This document shows, piece by piece, positions 45,190-53,904 of a stretch of DNA of 64,000 nt (positions within the stretch are counted from its first letter, which is position 1; every line of letters starts with the position of its first letter). A program made the position numbers and the translations under genes. The stretch is taken from assembly GCF_039522665.1 (NCBI RefSeq), contig NZ_BAAADV010000001.1, forward strand, positions 1,317,129 through 1,381,128. The letters are read 5' to 3'. The notes beneath the pieces were generated by a model, which saw only the letters and a program-made list of their open reading frames with translations, had not been told where the DNA came from and made no database searches. The stretch comes from Natronoarchaeum mannanilyticum. GTDB lineage: Archaea > Halobacteriota > Halobacteria > Halobacteriales > Natronoarchaeaceae.

Positions 45190-46483
45190 GCTGCTCATTA
45201 TCGGCACCCTGTTCCTCGGGACGCTCCTGGTCCTGTACGCGCTCGGCGTCTCCGTCGGGATCGCCATGGGCGCCACCTGCGTCATCGTGATGCTGTCTCC
45301 GTTCGGGCGCGGACTCAACCCCGGGCTGATCGCTCAACAGTTGCTCTACGGGCTCAACAGCTTCACGCTGCTCGCCATCCCGTTCTACCTGCTGCTGGGG
45401 CGGCTGATGAACCGCATCGGGATGACGCAGCGCATCTTCTCGCTGGCGAACTCGCTCGTCGGGCAGTTCCGCGGGGGGATCGCCCACGTCAACATCGTCG
45501 CGAGCATGATCTTCTCGGGGATGTCCGGCCTCGCGGTCGCCGACGCCGCGGGACTCGGTCGCGTCGAGTACACCGCGATGCGCGACCAGGGGTACGAGAA
45601 GGACATCTCGCTCGGCGTCACCGGGTCGTCCGCGATTATCGGCCCGATCATCCCACCGAGCGTGCCGATCATCATCTACGCCGTGCTGGCCGAGGAGTCG
45701 ATCGGCGAGCTGTTCCTCGGCGGGGTCATCCCCGGGATCCTCATCGGCATCTTCCTGATGGCGCTCGTCTTCCTGATCGTGCACCTGCGGGGGTACGAAT
45801 CCGACAACACCTTCGACCTGTCGGACTGCTGGAAGAGTTTAAAGGAGGCGGTGTTCCCGCTGTTCGCCCCGATACTCATCATCGGCGGCATTCTCTCCGG
45901 CCTATTCACCGCCACCGAAGCGGGGGCCATCGCGGTCGTCTACACCATCCTCCTCGGAATGTTCGTCTACGACGAACTCTCCCTGCGGGGGCTGTTCGAG
46001 GAGCTCCAGTACGGGATGGTCGAGACGTTCTCGCTGACGTTCATCGTCGGCGTGGCGTCGCTGTACGGCCTCGTCGCGCTACAGCTGCAGCTGCCGATCC
46101 TGATGGCCGAGTCGATCACGAACTTCTCGGGCAACCCCACGGTCGTGATCCTGCTGCTGGTCGGGCTCCTGCTCGTCGTCGGGACGTTCATGGAGACCAT
46201 CGCCGCGATCACCATCCTCGTCCCGATCTTCATGCCGATCCTGGAGATCACCGGCATCGACCCGCTCCACTTCGGCATCGTGATGATCCTGACGCTGATG
46301 CTCGGCCTGCTGACGCCGCCGTTCGGCGTCATCCTCTTCGTCCTGGAGAAGGTGACCGACGCGACGCTGGAGGAAGTGATGAAAGCGGTACTACCCTACT
46401 ACGTGCCGATTCTCCTGGTGTTGCTGATCACCATCTTCGTCCCGGAGGTCGTCACGTACCCGGTGACCGAACTGATGGGCTGA
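45182..46483 (+). CDS. dctM: TRAP transporter large permease (DctM)
   Basis: 433 residues, about 12 helices: ELLIIGTLFLGTLLVLYALGV, AIPFYLLLGRLMNRIGMTQ, SMIFSGMSGLAVADAAGLGRV, GSSAIIGPIIPPSVPIIIYAV, the usual DctM re-entrant segments, and LTPPFGVILFVLEKV near the end. Sodium-coupled uptake is the family rule. It completes the TRAP operon; the altronate-dehydratase-like genes start 91 bp on in the same direction, so the transported sugar acid is probably their substrate. Confidence 0.93.
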   Translation: MSELLIIGTLFLGTLLVLYALGVSVGIAMGATCVIVMLSPFGRGLNPGLIAQQLLYGLNSFTLLAIPFYLLLGRLMNRIGMTQRIFSLANSLVGQFRGGIAHVNIVASMIFSGMSGLAVADAAGLGRVEYTAMRDQGYEKDISLGVTGSSAIIGPIIPPSVPIIIYAVLAEESIGELFLGGVIPGILIGIFLMALVFLIVHLRGYESDNTFDLSDCWKSLKEAVFPLFAPILIIGGILSGLFTATEAGAIAVVYTILLGMFVYDELSLRGLFEELQYGMVETFSLTFIVGVASLYGLVALQLQLPILMAESITNFSGNPTVVILLLVGLLLVVGTFMETIAAITILVPIFMPILEITGIDPLHFGIVMILTLMLGLLTPPFGVILFVLEKVTDATLEEVMKAVLPYYVPILLVLLITIFVPEVVTYPVTELMG

Positions 46484-46574
46484 CGGGCGGCTGAGGCGCC
46501 CCGGCTCTTCTCTTCCCATCGGAGGCGGCTGAACCAACGGAAACATTTTTTCTGGTTGCCAGTGAGTACCACCC

Positions 46575-47762
46575 GTGAGAACGTTCGAGGGCTACCCGCG
46601 GGACGACGGCCCCGCCGGTGTACGAAACTACGTGGCAGTGATACCGACGTCGGTCACGGCGTCGCCGGTCGCGGCGGAGATCGCCGATCGGTCGGCCGAG
46701 ACCGTCCGAGCGACGCCGCATCAGATGGGGACCGATCCGCCGGCGGCGACTCGCGACCAGATCGAGCGAACGCTGACGGGCGTCGGCAGCAACCCCAACG
46801 TCGGCGGGACGCTCGTCGTCGACCTCGGCACGGAGGCGATCGACGCCGACGATATCGCCGACGCGGTGGCGGCGACCGGCCGCGACGCCGAGACGCTCTC
46901 GATCCGCGAGGCGGGCGGGACGGCGGCCGCAGTCGAGGAGGGAACGGAACTGGCCCGCTCCCTTCGCGAGGGGATCTCCGGCGCGCGCCGAGAGGAGCGC
47001 GGCGCGAGCGAACTCGTCTTCGCCGTCGAGTGCGGCGGCTCCGACGCGACGAGCGGGATCGCCGCCAACCCGGCCGTCGGGGCGGCCTGCGACCGCCTGG
47101 TGCGAGACGGCGGCACGGCGACGTTCTCCGAGACGCCGGAGTTCATCGGCGCCGAGCACGTCCTGGCCGAGCGGTGCGCGGACGAGGACGTCAGAGAGCG
47201 GCTCCTCGATCGCGTCGAGCGCCGGGAGTCGACGGCCGAGTTGATGGGCGTCGATCTGCGGGGCGCACAGCCTAGCCCCGGTAATCAGGAGGGCGGCCTG
47301 ACGACCATCGAGGAGAAGAGCCTCGGCGCCATCTCGAAGGGCGGGACGACCCCAGTTCAGGGCATCGTCGACTACGCCGAGCGGCTCCCGGTCGGCGGCG
47401 GGCTGGTGCTGATGGACACGCCGGGGTACGACATCGAGAGCGTCGTCGGCAAGGTCGCCGGCGGCGCGCAGGTCGTCGCCTTCACCACCGGGCGGGGGTC
47501 GACGACCGGGAACCCGCTGGCGCCCGTGATCAAGGTGACGGGGAACCCGAAGACGGCGGACCGACTCGCCGCGAACGTCGACGTCGACGCGAGCGACGTG
47601 ATCGACGGCGAGCCGATCGACGCCGTCGGCGAGCGGATCTACGAGACGCTGCTGGCCGTCGCCGGCGGCGAGCGGACCGCCGCGGAGCGCCGCCGCCTCG
47701 AGGAGTTCGCCGTCAACGAGCTCCAGCCGAACGAGCTCGCGGAGCTGCGGGGTGACGCATGA
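46575..47762 (+). CDS. UxaA/GarD-family large subunit, paralogue 1
   Basis: 395 residues from a GTG. Large-subunit half of altronate/galactarate dehydratases (also SuyB): start RTFEGYPRDDGPAGVRNYVAV, ECGGSDATSG (C153), GNQEGGLTTIEEKS (from 236), FTTGRGS (303-309). The first conserved pocket, HxHGCGQ plus GLGCE in relatives, is lost: the place reads HQMGTD (H49) and DLGTE. Its neighbour two genes on keeps exactly the lost parts. Linked by overlap to a separate SAF-domain subunit. Likely substrate a sugar acid delivered by the TRAP system; dehydration to a keto-deoxy acid is the family reaction. Confidence 0.8.
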   Translation: MRTFEGYPRDDGPAGVRNYVAVIPTSVTASPVAAEIADRSAETVRATPHQMGTDPPAATRDQIERTLTGVGSNPNVGGTLVVDLGTEAIDADDIADAVAATGRDAETLSIREAGGTAAAVEEGTELARSLREGISGARREERGASELVFAVECGGSDATSGIAANPAVGAACDRLVRDGGTATFSETPEFIGAEHVLAERCADEDVRERLLDRVERRESTAELMGVDLRGAQPSPGNQEGGLTTIEEKSLGAISKGGTTPVQGIVDYAERLPVGGGLVLMDTPGYDIESVVGKVAGGAQVVAFTTGRGSTTGNPLAPVIKVTGNPKTADRLAANVDVDASDVIDGEPIDAVGERIYETLLAVAGGERTAAERRRLEEFAVNELQPNELAELRGDA

Positions 47763-48073
47763 AAGGGACGGTCCTCGGCGACGCCGGGCTGCACATGGCG
47801 GCACGGGACAACGTCGTCACGGCCATCGACGACCTGGAGGCCGGCACGAAAATCCCGCGCGACGGCGAGACGGTCGAACTCGCCGAGGCGGTCCCGTTCG
47901 GCCACAAGATCGCGCTGGTGGCGATGGAGCCCGGTGACGCCGTCGTGAAGTACGGCGAGACGATCGGGGAAGCCGTCGAGCCGATCGCCCCCGGCGAGTG
48001 GGTACACACGCACAACTGCGAGAGCAGGCGCGGCCGGGGCGACCGCGCCGCGAGCGACGGAGAGGTGGCCTGA
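47759..48073 (+). CDS. SAF-domain small subunit of UxaA-type dehydratase
   Basis: 104 residues, matching the N-terminal SAF domain that is fused in UxaA/GarD but separate in SuyA: LHMAARDNVVTAIDDLEAG, TVELAEAVPFGHKIALVAM, GDAVVKYGETIGEAVEPIAPGEWVHTHNC. The histidines in FGHKIAL and VHTHN are the typical conserved positions. Overlaps the upstream gene by ATGA and the downstream gene by TGATG, so three subunits are made together. C-terminal ~15 residues are a variable charged tail. Confidence 0.85.
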   Translation: MKGTVLGDAGLHMAARDNVVTAIDDLEAGTKIPRDGETVELAEAVPFGHKIALVAMEPGDAVVKYGETIGEAVEPIAPGEWVHTHNCESRRGRGDRAASDGEVA

Positions 48074-49209
48074 TGTCGGCGCCGACCGGTGCCGCTTCGA
48101 CCCGCGAGTCGACGACGTCCTTCGAGGCGTATCGGCGGGACGACGGGCGGGCGGGCGTGCGGAACCGCGTGCTGGTCGTCCCGTCGGTGATCTGCTCACA
48201 CATCGTCGCCGAACGCATCGCCGAGCGCGAGGACGGCGCCGTCTGCGCCCCGCACGACCACGGCTGCGGGCAGATCGGCGACGACCACGACCAGACCGAA
48301 CGGACGCTCCTGAACCTCGCCCGCAATCCGAACGTCGCGGGCGCGACCGTCGTGGGGCTGGGCTGCGAACACCTCCAGAGCGGGCCGTTCGCCGACCGGG
48401 TCGCCGAGAGCGGCGTGACGGTCCGCGAGACGGCGATCCAGGACGCGGGCGGCACCGAGGCCTGCGTCGAGGAGGGCGCCGCGGCGACCGCCGACCTGGC
48501 GGCGGCCGCGGCCGACGCGGATCGGGCCGACGCGACGCTGGCAGATCTCACCGTCGGCGTCGTGAGCTCGGATCTCGAGGGGTCGACGCGGACGGTCGCG
48601 GATCCGCTAGTGGGCGATACCGTCGACGCGCTGATCGACGCCGGCGCGCGCGTCGTCGTCGCCGGGACGGACCGCCTCGCGGCCCACCGGGACGCGGCCG
48701 CCGACCGCGCCGCGACGGCGACCGTCGCCGAGTCGATTCAGGAGATCGGCGAACGCGACGCCGGCCGTCCCGGGAACGCGCGTCGCGTCGCCCGCCGCGC
48801 CGCCGACGCGCCGTTCGACGAGATCGTCGAGGCGTGGGGGAACGCGAGCGTCGACGAGCTCGTTCCGTACGGCGGCCGGGCGTCGACCGACGCCGGGCTG
48901 ACGCTGGTCGACGCTCCCTCCCGCTTCGAGGAGGCCGCGACCGCGCTCGCGGCGGCCGGAGCGTCGGTCGTCGTCCACGTCACCGCGGACGGGGTGCCGA
49001 CGGGACATCCGGTCGTCCCGGTACTCAAGGTGACCGGCGACGGAGCGACGGCGGAGGCGCTCGCGGACGATATCGACCTCGACGCCCGCGCGGCCGACGC
49101 CGACGCGGTGCTCGACGAGCTGGTTCGCGTCGCGGGCGGGGAACGAACGGCGAGCGAGGACCACGGGCTGACGTCGTTCGCGATCAGTCGCGTCGGCCCG
49201 TCGCTGTAG
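48073..49209 (+). CDS. UxaA/GarD-family large subunit, paralogue 2 (complementary motifs)
   Basis: 378 residues from the ATG at 48073. Clear homologue of paralogue 1 across its length (FEAYRRDDGRAGVRNRVLVV, NPNVAGATVVGLGCE, VVPVLKVTGDGATAEALA). It keeps H61-D-H63-G-C65-G-Q67 and GLGCE with C98, but has lost the ECGGSDATSG region (reads SSDLEGSTRT) and the TTGRGS loop (reads VTADGV). Long Ala/Asp-rich stretches lie in the middle. Stops and starts overlap with the SAF gene. Best read as a partner subunit that only together with paralogue 1 forms a full set of metal/substrate residues; alternatively a decayed copy. Confidence 0.72.
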   Translation: MSAPTGAASTRESTTSFEAYRRDDGRAGVRNRVLVVPSVICSHIVAERIAEREDGAVCAPHDHGCGQIGDDHDQTERTLLNLARNPNVAGATVVGLGCEHLQSGPFADRVAESGVTVRETAIQDAGGTEACVEEGAAATADLAAAAADADRADATLADLTVGVVSSDLEGSTRTVADPLVGDTVDALIDAGARVVVAGTDRLAAHRDAAADRAATATVAESIQEIGERDAGRPGNARRVARRAADAPFDEIVEAWGNASVDELVPYGGRASTDAGLTLVDAPSRFEEAATALAAAGASVVVHVTADGVPTGHPVVPVLKVTGDGATAEALADDIDLDARAADADAVLDELVRVAGGERTASEDHGLTSFAISRVGPSL

Positions 49210-49344
49210 GGCGACGGGCGGCTCGACGAAACGGCTCGTCGTCCGCGATCGCCTCGGTCGACGATCCGCGGGCCGAACGGCGACGACCGGCTGATTCGAG
49301 GCGGGGAAAAGAATAATACAGCAACACGTCTCGTAGAACACGAG

Positions 49345-49464
49345 ATGGCACTGTTCGAACACGGTCCGGTAGTGGGTCGGCAGCAGACGCCAGGAGCGTC
49401 AGACGCCGACGTGGAGGAACGATCCGACGACGGCGCCCGGGGGTCCACGGAGGTGCCGGCGTGA
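49345..49464 (+). CDS. candidate 39-residue leader ORF coupled to the dehydrogenase
   Basis: ATG at 49345 gives MALFEHGPVVGRQQTPGASD and a further 19 residues, acidic at the end. Its TGA overlaps the GTG start of the dehydrogenase gene (GTGA). A TATA-like AAGAATAATAC near 49311 lies at the right distance before the ATG. No homologue is recognised; it may be a leader peptide that couples translation. Confidence 0.35.
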   Translation: MALFEHGPVVGRQQTPGASDADVEERSDDGARGSTEVPA

Positions 49465-50486
49465 GGGCGGCGCCGCTCGTCGAGGCGGGAACGTTCGAGC
49501 CGGAAACCAGGGAGCGCCCGACGCCGGGACCGTCCGAGGTGCTCGTCGAGGTGAGCGATGTCGGCATCTGCGGCTCCGACGTCCACTGGTACGAGCACGG
49601 CCGGATGGGCGATCGTGCCGTCGAGGAACCGCTGGTGCTCGGCCACGAGAGCGCCGGGACGGTCGTCGAGGTGGGCGCGGCCGTCGACGACCACGCCGTC
49701 GGCGACGCGGTGACGATCGAGCCCGGCGTCCCCTGCGGCGAGTGCGAGCACTGCCGACGGGGCGCGTATAACCTCTGCCCGGCGGTCGAGTTCATGGCGA
49801 CGCCCGGCACCGACGGCGCGTTCCGGGAGTACGTCGCCTGGCCCGCGGAGTACGTGTACGGTCTCCCCGCGTCCGTCTCCGCTCGAGAGGGGGCGCTCTG
49901 CGAGCCGATAAGCGTCGGCGTCCACGCCGTTCGGCGCGCCGGCGTGGGGATGGGGGACTCGGTGCTCGTGATGGGTGCGGGTCCCATCGGCCTCCTCGCC
50001 GCCGACGTGGCGCGGGCGGCCGGCGCCGCGGACGTGGCCGTCGTCGACGTCGTCGACTCGAAGCTCGATCGAGCCCTCAACCGCGGTGCGGACCTCGCGA
50101 TCGACAGCCGCGAGACGGACGTCGCGGCGGCGGTCCGCGACGAGTTCGGCGCGGGCGTCGACGCCGCGATCGAGGCCACCGGGGCGCCGCCCGCGATCGA
50201 GGCGGTGCTCGACGCGCCCGGGCCGGACGGCACCGCGGTTCTGGTCGGCCTCGCGCCCGACGCCGAGGTGCCCGTAGACACGTTCGAGCTGGTCCGGCGA
50301 CAGGTTGACGTGCGGGGGAGCTACAGGTTCGCCAACACGTACCCGACGGCGATCTCCCTGATCGCGAGCGGCGACGTGGACGCGGCCGGGATCGTCGACT
50401 TCGAACTGTCGCTCGATCGGATCGGCGACGCGTTCGGGCGGGCCGCGGAGCCCGACGTGGTCAAGGGCATGATCTCGATGGGCTGA
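49461..50486 (+). CDS. zinc-dependent alcohol/polyol dehydrogenase (sorbitol-type)
   Basis: 341 residues from a GTG at 49461. Medium-chain dehydrogenase: catalytic zinc segment DVGICGSDVHWYEHGRMGD with the family Cys, LVLGHESAGTVVEVG, structural-zinc loop PCGECEHCRRGAYNLC, then Rossmann VLVMGAGPIGLLAADVAR. The ICGSDVHWY form is the sorbitol/xylitol/L-idonate subgroup. Probably oxidises a polyol or sugar acid feeding the pathway. All zinc ligands are intact, unlike the related pseudogene at 55.3-56.2 kb. Confidence 0.87.
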   Translation: MRAAPLVEAGTFEPETRERPTPGPSEVLVEVSDVGICGSDVHWYEHGRMGDRAVEEPLVLGHESAGTVVEVGAAVDDHAVGDAVTIEPGVPCGECEHCRRGAYNLCPAVEFMATPGTDGAFREYVAWPAEYVYGLPASVSAREGALCEPISVGVHAVRRAGVGMGDSVLVMGAGPIGLLAADVARAAGAADVAVVDVVDSKLDRALNRGADLAIDSRETDVAAAVRDEFGAGVDAAIEATGAPPAIEAVLDAPGPDGTAVLVGLAPDAEVPVDTFELVRRQVDVRGSYRFANTYPTAISLIASGDVDAAGIVDFELSLDRIGDAFGRAAEPDVVKGMISMG

Positions 50487-50515
50487 CTGGGAACTCGACG
50501 GGGACGCGGCCGAAG

Positions 50516-50525
50516 ATTTATATTC
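50516..50525 (+). promoter_or_regulatory. TATA box of the Usp gene
   Basis: ATTTATATTC about 22-31 bases before the ATG at 50547, the position expected for a leaderless haloarchaeal transcript. Confidence 0.6.
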
Positions 50526-50546
50526 AAACGGACACCGTATTTCGGC

Positions 50547-50975
50547 ATGGTAATCGTCGCAGCGATCAGCGGCTCCGAGCAGTCGATGGAGGTCGTCGCA
50601 CAGGCGAACGAACTCGCGCGGGCGTTCGAAGACGAACTCCACCTCGTTCACGTCATCGAGGAGACCGAGTACACGCGGCTGGTCGAAAAGCAGTCCAACG
50701 CGCGCGAGACGGACTCGGGATCCGTCGAGGAAAACGCCGCGGCGGCAGCGACGGACGGCGTCGACGAGATCGTCGATGCCGACTACGAGATCGTCGGCCG
50801 CGTCGGGAACCCGAGCAAGAAAGTCCTCGAGTACGCGGACGAGGTCGACGCCAGGTACGTCGTCGTCGGGGGTCGATCCCGCTCTCCGACCGGGAAGGCG
50901 CTGTTCGGCAGCGTCACCCAGTCGATCCTCCTGAACACGGAACGCCCCGTCGTGACCCTCACGGAGACGGAGTAG
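50547..50975 (+). CDS. universal stress protein (UspA family)
   Basis: 142 residues, the usual length. Starts VIVAAISGSEQSMEVVAQA, has the helix ELARAFEDELHLVHVIEE and the nucleotide-binding end ARYVVVGGRSRSPTGKALFGSVTQSILL with TERPVVTLTE. The GGRSRSPTGK/GSVTQSIL pattern is the ATP-binding type. Haloarchaea have dozens of these, often near transport or redox genes. Transcribed alone, with its own TATA box; role in the island is unknown. Confidence 0.9.
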   Translation: MVIVAAISGSEQSMEVVAQANELARAFEDELHLVHVIEETEYTRLVEKQSNARETDSGSVEENAAAAATDGVDEIVDADYEIVGRVGNPSKKVLEYADEVDARYVVVGGRSRSPTGKALFGSVTQSILLNTERPVVTLTETE

Positions 50976-51092
50976 CTGATCCGAGTCGACCATGACGCTA
51001 CAGCCGCGACAAGCCGGTCCGGGGGGCCGCTCCCCAGCAAGTGTCGAGACGAACATTGCAACGCTTATCCCGATACGCACGAAGGAGGACCT

Positions 51093-51605
51093 ATGAGTTC
51101 AGGCTCGGTAGAGCAGTTCCAACAGTCGCTGTCGCGCCTCGACGCAGCGTCGACCGTCGTCTCGCCCGACGAACTGGAAGCGACGATCGCCGACCTGGCC
51201 GATCCCCCCGCGATCGGGGCCGAACTGCCGTTCGACGATCTCTCGCTCGCCGAGACGCCGGTTACCCTCGGCCCGTCGCCCGCACAGCTCAGGGACGCGG
51301 TGACGGGCGTGACGGGGTCGCGCATGGGGATCGCCTCGCTCGGGACGGTCGCCGTCGAGTCCCGGGAAGAGGGCGACGAGTTCGTCGCGCTGTACCCCGA
51401 ACGACACGTGGTAGTCATCAAAGCGAGCGACCTTCGGTCGGACCTCGCGGACGCCTTCGGCTGGATCCGGGGAGAGTTCGAAGCCGACCGGCAGTCGTTC
51501 ATCCTCGCGACGGGGCCGAGCTCGACCGGCGACATGGGCGCGCTCGTGCAGGGCGTCCACGGGCCCGAGCAGGTCCACATCGTCATCGTCAGGGACAATG
51601 AGTGA
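51093..51605 (+). CDS. lutC: LUD-domain protein (LutC-like)
   Basis: 170 residues. Core TVVSPDELEATIADLADPPAI, LGPSPAQLRDAVTGVTGSRMG, TVAVESREEGDEFVALYPERHVVVI, and SFILATGPSSTGDMGALVQGVHGPEQVH, which is the LutC/YkgG hallmark. Part of the Lut(Lld) FeS L-lactate oxidation system of the cytoplasm. A strong ribosome binding site AAGGAGG lies six bases before the ATG, so this gene uses leader-dependent initiation. It overlaps the FeS partner by eight bases (ATGAGTGA). Confidence 0.85.
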   Translation: MSSGSVEQFQQSLSRLDAASTVVSPDELEATIADLADPPAIGAELPFDDLSLAETPVTLGPSPAQLRDAVTGVTGSRMGIASLGTVAVESREEGDEFVALYPERHVVVIKASDLRSDLADAFGWIRGEFEADRQSFILATGPSSTGDMGALVQGVHGPEQVHIVIVRDNE

Positions 51606-53811
51606 ATCAGAACAACTGGATGCCGACCGCATCCGCACGCTACTCGAATCGGAGGGCGACGAGATCAAGGAGAACACGCGCCTGTTCAACGCCGAACGGT
51701 ACGACGCGGTGGAGGCCGTCGGCGAGGCCGAACACGAGGACAACCGGTCCCGGGCGCGGGAAATAAAGGAGGACGCGATCGAGCGCCTCCCCGAGCTCGT
51801 CGACCGGACCAGGGAAGCCGTCGAGGCGAACGGCGGCACGGTGTACGTCGCCGACGACGCGGCCGACGCCAACCGGTACATCTCGGAGGTCGCGGACGAC
51901 GCCGACGCCGACAGCGTCGTGAAATCGAAGTCGATGACGACCGAGGAGATCGACCTGAACGAGGCGCTCGAGGCCGACGGCCTCGACGTCTGGGAGACCG
52001 ACCTCGGCGAGTTCGTCGTCCAGATTGCCGAGGAGGCGCCGTCGCACATCGTCGGCCCGTCGCTCCACAAGTCCCGCGAGGAGATCACGGAGCTGTTCGA
52101 GCGGGAGTTCGACCCGGATGAGTCGCTCGACTCCGCGGAGAAGCTGACGGCGTTCGCCCGGGAGTACCTCGGCGGGCGCATCGACGACGCGGAGGTCGGC
52201 GTCACGGGCGCGAACTTCGTCATGGCCGACAGCGGATCGATAGCGCTGGTGACGAACGAGGGGAACGCCCGCAAGTGCGCGTCGATCCCCGACACGCACG
52301 TCGCGGTCGCCGGGATCGAGAAGATCATCCCCTCGGTCGCCGAGCTGGAACCGTTCGCTGAGCTCATCTCGCGGTCGGCGACGGGCCAGGAGATCCCCCA
52401 GTACCTGTCGCTGCTGACGCCGCCGGTCGACACGCCCGCGATCGACTTCGACAGCGAGGACGAGCCGGGCTTCGGCAACAGCGACGCGGACCGGGAGTTC
52501 CACCTGGTGCTCCTCGACAACGGGCGGCGGGAGATGCGCGAGGACGACGATCTCCGCGAGACGCTGTACTGCATCCGGTGTGGCGCCTGCGCGAACTCCT
52601 GTGCGAACTTCCAGTCGGTCGGCGGCCACGCCTTCGGCGGCGAGACGTACACGGGCGGCATCGCAACCGGCTGGGAGGCCGGCATCGAGGGCAACGACGT
52701 GGCGGAGGAGTTCAACGACCTCTGTACCGGCTGTTCCCGCTGCGTGAACGCGTGTCCGGTGAAGATCGACATCCCCTGGATCAACACGGTCGTCCGCGAC
52801 CGCATCAACCGCGGGAAGGATCCCGGCTTCGACGACATGCTCGTCGACGGGCTGATGCCCGACGAGGAGGAGAGCGGGACGCCGCTCCGGAAACGGTTCT
52901 TCGGGAACTTCGAGACGGCGGCGAAGATCGGGAGCGCGACTGCACCGCTCTCGAACGCCGTGGCCTCGACCGGCCTCGCCCGGAAGGCGATGGAGTCGGT
53001 GCTGGGCGTCGACGCCCGGCGCGACCTGCCCGAGTTCGAGCGCACGACCCTCCGCGACTGGGCCGAGGGTCGCGAGTCCCCGGTCGAGGCGCCCGAGCGC
53101 CGCGTCGCGCTGTACCCAGACGTGTACACGAACTACGTGCAAACCGAGCGCGGCAAGGCCGCGGTCCGCGTGCTGGAGGCGCTGGGCTGCGAGGTCGTCG
53201 TCCCCGACGTCGGCGGTTCGGGGCGGGCGCCGCTGTCCCAGGGGATGATCGCGACGGCCGAACGGAAGGCCGAGGACGTCGCCGAGTCGGTTCTCCCGTA
53301 CGTCGAGGACGGGTACGACGTGGTCGTCGTCGAGCCCAGCGACCTCGCGATGTTCCGCCGGGAGTACGAGAAACTGCTCCCCGCGGAGGAACACGAACGG
53401 ATCGACCAGGGGAGCTACGAGATCCTGGAGTACGTGTTCGGCCTGCTGGAGAACGGCGCGAGCGCCGACGCCTTGCCCGGCGGCGACGGCGACGGCGTCG
53501 CGTACCACAGCCACTGCCAGCAGCGGACGCTCGGCCTGGAATCGTACACCGAGACGGTGCTGGAGCGGCTGGGGTACGACGTGCTCACCTCCGACGTCGA
53601 GTGCTGCGGGATGGCCGGAAGCTTCGGGTACAAGAGCGAGTACTACGACCTGAGCATGGACGTCGGCGCGACGCTGGCCGACCAGTTCGAGGCGGTCGCC
53701 GACGAGCGGACGGTCGTCGCCAGCGGCACCTCCTGCATGGAGCAACTCGACTCGCTGCTGTCGCCGGGGACGCGCCATCCCGTCGAGCTTCTCGATCCCG
53801 CGGGCCGGTAG
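51598..53811 (+). CDS. LutB-LutA fusion, LUD / [4Fe-4S] / CCG-domain lactate oxidation protein
   Basis: 737 residues carrying LutB and LutA in one chain. Residues ~1-300: LUD domain (VKSKSMTTEEIDLNEALE, HIVGPSLHKSREEIT, TGANFVMADSGSIAL, THVAVAGIEKIIPSV). Two 4Fe-4S motifs follow: CIRCGACANSCANFQ near 325 and CTGCSRCVNACPVKID near 378. The rest holds CCG-type domains (ALGCEVVVPDVGG, SHCQQRTLG, VECCGMAGSFGYK). Elsewhere these are LldF/LutB and LldE/LutA as separate genes. Together with LutC it oxidises L-lactate to pyruvate. In this island lactate could come from a deoxysugar pathway. Confidence 0.88.
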   Translation: MSESEQLDADRIRTLLESEGDEIKENTRLFNAERYDAVEAVGEAEHEDNRSRAREIKEDAIERLPELVDRTREAVEANGGTVYVADDAADANRYISEVADDADADSVVKSKSMTTEEIDLNEALEADGLDVWETDLGEFVVQIAEEAPSHIVGPSLHKSREEITELFEREFDPDESLDSAEKLTAFAREYLGGRIDDAEVGVTGANFVMADSGSIALVTNEGNARKCASIPDTHVAVAGIEKIIPSVAELEPFAELISRSATGQEIPQYLSLLTPPVDTPAIDFDSEDEPGFGNSDADREFHLVLLDNGRREMREDDDLRETLYCIRCGACANSCANFQSVGGHAFGGETYTGGIATGWEAGIEGNDVAEEFNDLCTGCSRCVNACPVKIDIPWINTVVRDRINRGKDPGFDDMLVDGLMPDEEESGTPLRKRFFGNFETAAKIGSATAPLSNAVASTGLARKAMESVLGVDARRDLPEFERTTLRDWAEGRESPVEAPERRVALYPDVYTNYVQTERGKAAVRVLEALGCEVVVPDVGGSGRAPLSQGMIATAERKAEDVAESVLPYVEDGYDVVVVEPSDLAMFRREYEKLLPAEEHERIDQGSYEILEYVFGLLENGASADALPGGDGDGVAYHSHCQQRTLGLESYTETVLERLGYDVLTSDVECCGMAGSFGYKSEYYDLSMDVGATLADQFEAVADERTVVASGTSCMEQLDSLLSPGTRHPVELLDPAGR

Positions 53812-53871
53812 TCTTTCGACGCCGCCCGCAGGTAGTCCCGGCAGTCGGGGATCGTCCACCTCGGGTAACTT

Positions 53872-53880
53872 CTTTATATC
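53872..53880 (+). promoter_or_regulatory. TATA box upstream of second enolase gene
   Basis: CTTTATATC 25 bases before the ATG at 53905. Directly before it (53854-53870) is a weak, degenerate relative of the island operator (GTCCACCTCGGGTAACT). Confidence 0.55.
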
Positions 53881-53904
53881 GAGGATGCGATAACCGAACG
53901 TGCC

